Below, in pieces: positions 58,233-64,000 of a stretch of DNA of 64,000 nt; the stretch's first letter is position 1, and each line of letters opens with the position of its first letter. The stretch is from Brachynemurus nebulosus. Taxonomy: Eukaryota; Arthropoda; Insecta; Neuroptera; Myrmeleontidae. Location of the stretch: NCBI GenBank assembly GCA_035578155.1, contig JAPWDM010000006.1:16198305-16262304 (forward strand). Direction: 5' to 3'. Under the pieces are notes generated by a model. It was not told where the DNA came from and searched no databases. It saw only the letters and a program-made list of their open reading frames with translations. The translations under genes were made by a program, and so were the position numbers.

Positions 58233-59722
58233 TACTGTAAACCAAGTGACTATAAACTTGTAAATTTACCATAAATACAATACCTACTTACATTTATTAT
58301 TTGTTTGCTCGCAAATTTAAATACTCTTCAAAAATAATATGGAATTTTGGCAACGATAAAAAGTTTCATTATTACAATATTTTGTATTTACAGCAACCTA
58401 ATTGTTAATTATGTAATTTTCCAGTACGCTTATATATAAATAAAATTAAAAAGTCCAATCTTTCATTGGTAAAAAATACGTAAAAGTTTTCAATAATAAT
58501 TTCTTATTATCAAATAAGAGTGGACAACATTCAATTGCTACCATTCTTCAGCTGTCAAATCGAGGCTATTCACGGTATTTTATCTATTCATCACTAGATG
58601 GCTAAATATTCAGTCACATGGTACTATGGTAGATTTTTATAAAATAAACAATTCCAGCACAAATGAAAAATTTTTATTTTTATTTTCAATAACAAATATT
58701 TGATATCAAAAATTTTAATATATTTAATTAACAATGATAATTTTTTTTATTTTTTTTTTTTTTGAAAGTACATGATACTATTAATAACCTAAAAATATAT
58801 CAGCATTACTGATTGATTGATTTATTTAAATATAAATCAAAAGTACTGACGCATTTTAGTTTAATGAAAAAATTTCCCGTTCGTATTTTTCTTATATAAA
58901 AGTTGGAGAAGATACTGGAAAGTTTTTCAATAACAAAATGCAGTAAATAATCAAAAACACAACCTATAGGCGGTCTACAATTTCTTGTAAAAAAGAAAAT
59001 ATTATACATAAAAATTGAATATAAATTTAGAAGACGCCTCTTAAAATTGTTGCGTCACTCTAATTTTTATAAGTTTATTACTAGAATTAAAATCACAGTA
59101 ACTTTTATGCTAATAATTATTTGTTTTTAAATCTAAATTAAATGTTTCCATCTATTTTTAATAAATAAAACATATATTTTTTTTATAATTGAGTATTGTC
59201 TAGAAAAATATATTGTTTTCATTTTTCCAAAAAGAAAAATCAAAAATTTATTATTGCTGTCCCAAAAAAATCGCAAATATTATTAAATTGCTAATAATTT
59301 TAAAAAAGTGTAAAAGAACATAATAAAAATACAAATGTATCTGTAAAAAAATAACTTATATTAGCTATAAGCATAATGGTGGCCAAGTGAAAGTAACGCC
59401 ACTGGTGGTATTTAATGGAACAAAACAGGTGTTGTTTTCTTGTGTCAATATAAAGTGATTTTGATGCAATTGCTTTACAAATTTATACAATTTTACTCAA
59501 AAAAAGCTAATACCTTTTGTTCCCGTACATGTCACCAGTGGCGCTGCATACACTCCGCCGCCATTATGCTCGTAGCAAACAACGAATTCTAATTTACTTA
59601 CTGTAATGATCTGATCATTGATTACAGTTTTTTACAAATTTTTTTTAAAATCATTTATATAGTACAAAAATTATTAATTCTTCTTTTTATATATAATTTT
59701 GTTTTATTTATCAAAAACAATC
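58233..59722. other. Gene-free region downstream of the NYN ribonuclease
   Basis: AT-rich with low-complexity T runs. A palindromic element with CTCF-like ends lies at about 59381-59569. A TCACTAGATGGC motif lies at 58591-58602. The part next to 59722 should be the 3' untranslated region of the ribonuclease gene. Confidence 0.4.
59381..59569. mobile_element. Palindromic element with CTCF-like 13-mers
   Basis: Outer ends AGCATAATGGTGGCC and GCCGCCATTATGCTC; inner motifs ACGCCACTGGTGG (59396-59408) and TCACCAGTGGCGC (59532-59544) face each other. Confidence 0.6.
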
Positions 59723-62700
59723 TTAGAATCTAAGAAATTGGTCTAGAGATGGCCCTCCACGTCCACACGGATCAACCGGAAACATGATCATATTACCACA
59801 CCACGTCCACATAAGCAATCGTCGTTCGATTGTTTCACGCCAACTAGGATTTTCTTGAAGTAGATCTCGATAATTATCGTTGGAGACAATTACACCTCCA
59901 CGTTCAGCGGCACACTGAACAATATACCTAAAAATTGAAACTTACTGTAAAAATATTCAAAGCCCCACATTGGGCGCCAAAATTATTTTTAGTGTGTTTT
60001 ATGTATTTTTGATAAAGATCGCAATTTTTCTTTAAAAAGTAAGAAACGCGAACACAATTTTACAATACAGTGGCCATCCAATGGTACCTACTCCGATTTT
60101 ACGTAGTGACGTCAGCTATTTAGTGGGGTTCTCCTCTCACAGATATGTTGTTATTCGTCTGTGTTGGTGAAAATTTATGTACCAAGCCCGAGTCAGGGCC
60201 GTAGGTAATATTGTCTGAGGGTCTCGTAGCCTTTAAAAATTTTAAAATTTCACTGAAGATATATATGCACATATTCTGCATACGTAATATGCAAAATGCA
60301 AATGCAAAATGAGTAACGTAAAATTCTAGAATATTCTAATCATCAACTAGCAGAGATATCAAAAAACAAACTTCACCGTTGAATTGGTCATTAAAAATGA
60401 GATTAAACAGTGTAGTTTAACAAAAATTCTAGAATGTTCTATTTGTCAACTAGCAAAGATATTGAAAAATCAATTGTACCATTTAATTGTCCATTGAAAA
60501 AGAGGTCAAATTACACATTTTGACAAATGTTCTGGAATATTCTATTCGTTAACTAGCAAAGATATTCAAAAACAAACGTCGCCATTGAATTGAGTACCAA
60601 AAAAGAGACCAAGTAACATATTTTGAGAAATGTTCTAGAATATTCTATTTGTCAACTACCAAAGATATTGGAAAATCTACTGCACCACTTAATTGTCCAA
60701 CCGAAATTAAACTAATGTAAACCAAATGTCCGATTTTGACAAACAATTTTTGCTATCTGACGAATAGAATATTCTAGAACATTTATGAAAATGTGCTATT
60801 CCGTCTTTTATTCGATGACCAATTAAATGGTACAATCGATTTTTCGATATCTTTGTTAGTTGACCAATAGAACATTCTAGAATTTTTATCAAAACAATCT
60901 AATTTTTAGTGCGCAATTCGATAGTGAAGTTTGTTTTTTGGTATCTTTGTCAGTTCACGAGTAGAATATTCTAGAATTTTTGTCAGCTTCCGCCATTTGG
61001 CGTCTTTTACGCTGATGAATGCGATAGTGAAGTTAATTTTTCGACAGTTTTCTAAAAGTTGTCACTCATATTCATTAGTATAACATTCGATTTCCTTTGT
61101 CTACACAACCGAATTTTAAGTGTAAATTGTCTCTTAAGATAATATTGTTTTAAATAAATTCAGATAAATAATATTTATCAACCCCCCAAAACAAAAGTTT
61201 ACCGACGCCCCTGATCTTCCGATTTTACGTACTTCCCCTTAAATTTGCACCGACCACTACGTAAAATTGGATTTGTGGTGTATTTGGGAATTATTTTTGA
61301 AGTGAAACTTCTCTAGTGACGTAGTGAGTTTATTACTTAATTTTAAAGAGTACAATGACAGTTATCAATTACCTATCATCATATGGGACAATCATTCGAC
61401 CATAGACTCGTCTCGAAGGTGTAAATATCACTAAACCGGCTTTTGCTAAATTTTCTAATAACGTTGGATTTGAGCTTTGGTTCACTTGACGACGATACTG
61501 AGGTACAAACGCTTTAACTTCGTGGCCACGTTTTAAAAAGTAGTCGATACAAATTTTTAATCCTTCACATGAAAAATATTTTCCATTTGAATGCCTAAAC
61601 AAAATAAAAACAACAATTTTTCAATTTTGTGACATGTTTCGATCAAGATATTTGATATCGCGCGTACTCTTTCTCAACCTCGTATCTGAAAAGTCCCAAT
61701 TTTTGGAGACACAAAAAAAAAACGTATTTAAATCTGTGTTTTAATCATTATGAACTTAAGATTTATGCTAATTACACCCTTCGATGTTGGCTACCTACAT
61801 ATATAAAATATATATATAGATAAGTATATATATAAATACAATATTTAATGTTTTTTGTGTGTCCTAAAACATGCAATTTTTGATATACGAGGTTGAGAAA
61901 GAGATATGACAAGTTGTTTAATAATGGTTATATTTAGAGTGAGAACATTGGTCCGCGCGAACGCGTTTCTAAGGGGCGACCAATTTTTATAGCGGATTCT
62001 AGCACACACTACGTCGTCAAAAGTATGGGGACACCTTGTCCCAGAGGGGTGCCCACACTGTTGACACGGCAATGTACCGTAACATTAAGGACAGTACCGC
62101 GTCAAAAGGGTGGACACCCCCTGAATCAAGGTATCCTCATACTTTTGACGATGTAGTGTGTCAAAAAATTGCTGACCTCGTTTGTGCGGACCAATGTCCT
62201 CCACACGCTAGTTATATTGATCGAAACATGTCACACGACTTTAAAAAAAAAAAGAGTGATTTTATTTATTCATAGCAAATATGGAATACTAAATTTTTAA
62301 CGTTTCGACACTGGAATAATTACCCTTTATTTGATAATTAATATACTGATCGAAACATTTCACAAAATTGAAAAAAAACGTATTAATTAGGGCTGTGCGA
62401 ATCATTCAAAATGTCGAATAATTCGAAAAATCGAACTATTCGAAAGAAAACGAATAATTCGAAAAGTCGAATTATTCGTTTTTTTTTTTCGAATAGCTCG
62501 AATTTTTTTTTCTTTTGATCCTTAAAGATTTTTAAACATTTAATTTAAATATAAAAAAAATCGGATACATTACAATAATTTCATAAATGAAAAGTTACTT
62601 TATGCCTAAATAACAGGATAAATTAATCAGTAGTAATAAAAGTTTTTTTGTTACAAAAACTTATGTAGTTATGTAACGATGGATCAATATGTAATTATAT

Positions 62701-64000
62701 TATACTTATATAAATTTTAGTGAATATCATTTTCGAGTTTCAAGGACTTCAAAGCAAATTTATGCCATTGTCTCGGACTTAAGTTGCCCCATGACAGTGG
62801 CTGTAATAGCTGAATTTTCGATTCGAAAATTCGTTGAAACATAAAAACGTGACAAAAGAACACAATGCGAATTAAAAATACTTAATTATTTTTTAGATGA
62901 ATCTGCAAAACCATATAATATACACAAATTATATTATTAAAGTTCTTAGTATGTTTGAGTCTTAAAAATAAAAAAACAAAAAAAGTTCAAGCTATCCGAA
63001 AAAAAACGAATAATTCGATTTTCCGAATTATTCGAAAATAAACGAATAATTCGATTTTTCGAATTATTTGAAATAAATCGAATTATTCGTTTTCTTTCGA
63101 ATAATTCGATTTTTCGAATTTTTCGAAAAGTCGAATTATTCGATTCGCAATCGAATCGAATAGCACTATTCGATTCGATTCGATTCGAGCACTATTCGCA
63201 CACCCCTAGTATTAATGTAAAAATTTCAAAATATACGTATCTTACCCCATTGCTACATTGCTACCATCGATAACAACCAATCGAAGGCCCCGTTTTGGCG
63301 GAACACACGGATTATATATATTACTACCAAACGTATTCGCCGTATTTACATTATTCACCGGTTGTTGCTGATTGGTCGATTCCGTCGATACCGCGTGTTT
63401 CAAAAATTGCTCCTCCAAATGTGCTATCCGTTTAATGAAATCGGTTATTTGATCGGACGTTTTTGCGCTAAAATTCAAATTCATTTGTGGAGGCGCTGGC
63501 GGTGCCATTAAATTCGGCGCTTGCGCCGACTCCGTACCGATAGATTTCCTCGTTTTCGACGATCTAGTGAGATTAATCGTTGTATTTGTGGCAATACTGG
63601 TTTTTTGGGCTCCGCGGGGCGAGTTTCGTTTACTTGTGTTTGTGGCAATGCTAGTTTTTGGCGTTTGGAAAGTTGTATTTGTGCCAATATTGTTTTTATG
63701 GGGGAATTGGGGGGAAATTTGGATACCAATTGACGCTTTTGAGGCGGGTGAACATTTAAACGTGACACTGTCGGTGTCATCTAGGATAATAATCGAATCC
63801 TTGGTGTCCGATTGTTTAATCGCTGTTGGAAATTCAAAAGGTTGATTTTTAAACGAGGCGCTTCCCGTTTCGTCTAAAACAATCACTGAATCGTCCGTTT
63901 TTGCCGGTATTTCCAATTTTAGATTTTGTTTGACGTCATTCTCGTCATCGGAAATTAAATCGATGACGTCTTCACTAGTTTTTTTCGTTTCGACAATTTC
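59723..64000 (-). CDS. NYN-domain (Regnase/ZC3H12-N4BP1-like) endoribonuclease, 3' part, 393 aa visible
   Basis: PIN-like RNase that cleaves RNA with an acidic Mg-binding centre; relatives (ZC3H12A, N4BP1, KHNYN) degrade immune or viral mRNAs. Exons in view are 63246 to beyond 64000, 61373-61594 and 59723-59927, in frame with GT-AG sites. The frame is open to the window edge, so the N-terminus is missing. The NYN core is complete: [11 protein letters not shown] (Asp and Asn near residues 245 and 248 of the visible part), [17 protein letters not shown] and VSNDNYRDL supply all catalytic acids. The protein stops right after [10 protein letters not shown], so the CCCH zinc finger that follows NYN in ZC3H12 proteins is absent. 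This fits N4BP1/KHNYN architecture, although the NYN wording is closer to ZC3H12. The N-terminal part is low-complexity with SUMO-interacting-like motifs and SIATNT repeats. No CUE or KH domain is seen in the window. Confidence 0.88.
60086..61271. mobile_element. TIR element carrying the heat-shock-element array
   Basis: CCGATTTTACGTAGTG at about 60091 and inverted CACTACGTAAAATTGG at about 61256-61271 bound a segment of about 1.2 kb in the ribonuclease intron 59928-61372. The central part is the minisatellite 60322-60985. No TSD or transposase was recognised, so the outer limits are approximate. Confidence 0.55.
60322..60985. repeat. Minisatellite of 103-bp period with seven heat-shock-element trimers
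   Basis: Four forward units carry TTCnnGAAnnTTC at 60324, 60427, 60530 and 60633, spaced exactly 103 bases. Three inverted units carry GAAnnTTCnnGAA at 60667+100 (60767), 60870 and 60964. The typical core is TTCTAGAATATTC. Units also share CAACTAGCAAAGATATT and TTTAATTGTCCA. The forward and inverted blocks meet at about 60710-60750. Confidence 0.9.
61629..62232. mobile_element. Nested palindrome of about 600 bp
   Basis: Outer inverted ends are GTGACATGTTTCGATCAA and TTGATCGAAACATGTCAC-like. Inside are inverted ACACTACGTCGTCAAAAGTA / TACTTTTGACGATGTAGTGT and CTCTTTCTCAACCTCGTAT / ATACGAGGTTGAGAAAGAG pairs and TTGGTCCGCGC / GTGCGGACCAA. The 75- and 79-codon frames here are mirror images in the palindrome and not genes. 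It lies in ribonuclease intron 61595-63245. Confidence 0.75.
62388..63208. mobile_element. hAT-type MITE with CGAATAATTCG repeats
   Basis: 821 bp, ends TAGGGCTGTGCGAATCATTC and ATTCGCACACCCCTA, with a perfect 8-bp TSD GTATTAAT at 62380-62387 and 63209-63216. Both ends are long arrays of TTCGAATAATTCG-like palindromes. It sits about 40 bp from the splice donor at 63245. Confidence 0.93.

Noticed and set aside
61845..62275. 75- and 79-codon frames with Cys/His content resembling a zinc finger
   Set aside because: They are mirror-image translations of a palindrome; the Cys/His spacing does not fit a finger.
63567..63845. 92-codon plus-strand frame rich in Val/Phe
   Set aside because: Antisense shadow of the ribonuclease exon; the minus-strand frame is continuous with the NYN domain.

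Overview
This is nuclear DNA of an insect; the order cannot be fixed from the window alone. The evidence is spliced genes with GT-AG introns, animal-specific families (a Nedd4 ubiquitin ligase with three WW domains as in flies, EDC3, TPRA1, LEPROT/Vps55, a Regnase-type NYN ribonuclease), strong AT richness, TTAGG-like minisatellite sequence, and a very heavy load of small DNA-transposon derivatives. No bacterial genes, rRNA, intact tRNA or CRISPR array was seen.

Layout: (1) 1-6557 is gene-free, with two copies of one hAT-type MITE and other repeats. (2) 6558-28268, minus strand, is a complete Nedd4-like HECT E3 ligase: 16 shared coding exons plus two mutually exclusive first exons; every exon junction keeps the reading frame. 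Its introns hold most of the nested transposon debris. (3) 28269-30885 is intergenic, with an unassigned open frame. (4) 30886-33731, minus, is EDC3 in two exons; its intron holds a 157-bp minisatellite. (5) 34864-35841, minus, is a single-exon 325-residue protein of unknown function. (6) 38149-45001, plus, is TPRA1, a seven-pass membrane protein, in five exons. (7) 45002-54317 is gene-free and repeat-rich, with a composite inverted repeat and a reverse-transcriptase relic. (8) 54318-56167, minus, is a LEPROT/Vps55-like endosomal membrane protein in four exons; one intron carries a TTAGG-like minisatellite inside a terminal-inverted-repeat element. (9) 59723-64000, minus, is the 3' part of a NYN-domain ribonuclease whose upstream coding region runs off the window; an intron contains seven heat-shock-element trimers on a 103-bp period.

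The genes are monocistronic. Two act in mRNA decay (EDC3, NYN ribonuclease) and two in ubiquitin/endosomal sorting (Nedd4, LEPROT), but nothing in the sequence shows that this closeness is functional. All gene models were assembled by eye from reading frame, splice sites and family resemblance. Many transposon calls rest on terminal inverted repeats plus target-site duplications (TSDs) read directly; ten hAT-like insertions have 8-bp TSDs (nine exact, one matching at 7 of 8), and three others sit between TTAA sites.
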